From Acidobacteriota bacterium (GTDB taxonomy: Bacteria > Acidobacteriota > Polarisedimenticolia > Gp22-AA2 > AA152): 33,932 bases of DNA. How positions within the stretch are numbered: the first letter of the stretch is position 1; every line of letters starts with the position of its first letter. Positions 33,415 to 33,932 of this stretch are shown piece by piece. The notes beneath the pieces were generated by a model. That model was not told the origin of the DNA. It was given only the letters and a program-made list of their open reading frames with translations, and did no database searches. The stretch covers positions 1 to 33,932 of the forward strand of contig QHVQ01000014.1 of assembly GCA_003222305.1 (NCBI GenBank), read 5' to 3'. A program made the translations under genes and the position numbers.

Positions 33415-33932
33415 ATGAGCATGAGACTGGGGGTCAACGTGGATCACATCGCCACCCTTCGGGAGGCCCGCAAGACCAACGAGCCGGACCCGGTGGTGGC
33501 CGCGGCCTTGGCGGAACTGGCGGGCGCCGATCAAATCACGGTGCACCTGAGGGGCGATCGGCGGCACATCAAGGAGCGGGATCTGGAGATTCTGCGCCGG
33601 ACGGTCCGGACTCGCCTTAACGTGGAGATGGCCGCCACCGAGGAGATGGTCAAAGTCGCCGCGTCCATTAAACCGGCCTGCGTCACGCTGGTCCCCGAAC
33701 GCCGCGAGGAGGTCACCACCGAGGGAGGGCTGGACGTGATCCTGAACCAGAACCACTTGAAGCGCATCGTCGCAGCCCTTCGCGAGAGCGGCTTGGCGGT
33801 GAGCATCTTCGTGGACCCCGACTTCGACCAACTCAAAGCCATCACCAAAATCGACGCCGCTCTGATTGAGATCAACACCGGCAGATACGCCGACGCGAAG
33901 ACCGAGGATCTGCGCGCACTGGAGTTGACCAA
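33415..33932 (+). CDS. pdxJ: pyridoxine 5'-phosphate synthase (partial, runs off the right edge)
   Basis: PdxJ condenses 1-deoxyxylulose-5-phosphate with 3-amino-2-oxopropyl phosphate to pyridoxine phosphate, the last ring-forming step of de novo vitamin B6 synthesis by the DXP-dependent route. About 172 residues are visible. [15 protein letters not shown] is at 4-18, followed by [48 protein letters not shown] and SIFVDPDF, with [10 protein letters not shown] near the edge. All are family signatures. ATGs at 33415 and 33421 are both possible, and GGAG lies nine bases before the first. It follows glmM by 34 bases containing a stem-loop. The PLP product is needed by HemL in the same window. Confidence 0.95.
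   Translation, partial: MSMRLGVNVDHIATLREARKTNEPDPVVAAALAELAGADQITVHLRGDRRHIKERDLEILRRTVRTRLNVEMAATEEMVKVAASIKPACVTLVPERREEVTTEGGLDVILNQNHLKRIVAALRESGLAVSIFVDPDFDQLKAITKIDAALIEINTGRYADAKTEDLRALELT

Noticed and set aside
1-33932. CRISPR array, insertion sequence, prophage or integrated element
   Set aside because: No regularly spaced repeats, transposase, integrase or phage gene is present, and the only tRNA is followed directly by tilS rather than by an integration site.

Overview
This is a gene-dense, GC-rich bacterial chromosome segment made almost entirely of core metabolism and housekeeping genes. There are about thirty protein genes and one tRNA. I see no insertion sequence, prophage, CRISPR array or toxin/defence module. 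Start codons are mixed (ATG, GTG, TTG), genes overlap tightly (ATGA/GTGA/TTGA junctions), and several intergenic gaps carry clear sigma70-type -35/-10 pairs. Gene content (FtsH, TldD/TldE, PcrA, panBCD, a dNK-folK pair, and the order tilS-hpt-ftsH-folP-cdaA-cdaR-glmM-pdxJ) suggests a free-living Gram-negative-type bacterium. An Acidobacteriota-like or deltaproteobacterial-grade lineage is my best guess, but that is inference from gene order and not a phylogenetic result.

Layout. 1-2116 (minus strand): a thiolase/3-hydroxybutyryl-CoA dehydrogenase operon running off the left edge. 2117-2442: a bidirectional promoter gap with a strongly folded leader. 2443-3404 (plus): an orphan 71-aa protein and an orphan exported protein. 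3406-7773 (plus): folD-coaE-tldD-tldE, overlapping or nearly so. 7850-11789 (plus): a large Lhr-type helicase gene broken by an internal deletion of about 56 nt plus frameshift. 11790-12046: no convincing gene. 12047-15459 (minus): folK-dNK-panB-panC-panD. 15600-19506 (plus): TPR protein-glmU-glmS. 19631-21790 (plus): a PcrA/UvrD helicase. 21796-24787 (minus): a VOC protein on its own promoter, then the small zinc protein-hemB-hemL operon. 24920-33932 (plus): tRNA(CAU)-tilS-hpt, then ftsH on its own promoter, folP-cdaA-cdaR-glmM and pdxJ, which runs off the right edge.

The genes interlock. GlmS, GlmM and GlmU together make UDP-GlcNAc for peptidoglycan and lipid A. CdaA and CdaR (c-di-AMP synthesis) overlap glmM, as they do in Firmicutes. 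FolK, FolP and FolD belong to folate/C1 metabolism. PanB, PanC, PanD and CoaE belong to pantothenate/CoA synthesis, which feeds the thiolase/HBD pair. HemL and HemB make porphobilinogen.

The points most worth a second look are the Lhr lesion at helicase motif V, the CAU tRNA lying five bases upstream of the tRNA-lysidine synthase start codon, the folded leader before an orphan small gene, an apparently leaderless glmS, and an HPRT with an unusual flexible loop. I found no clear new multi-gene system. The candidates are at the level of RNA leaders and individual proteins.
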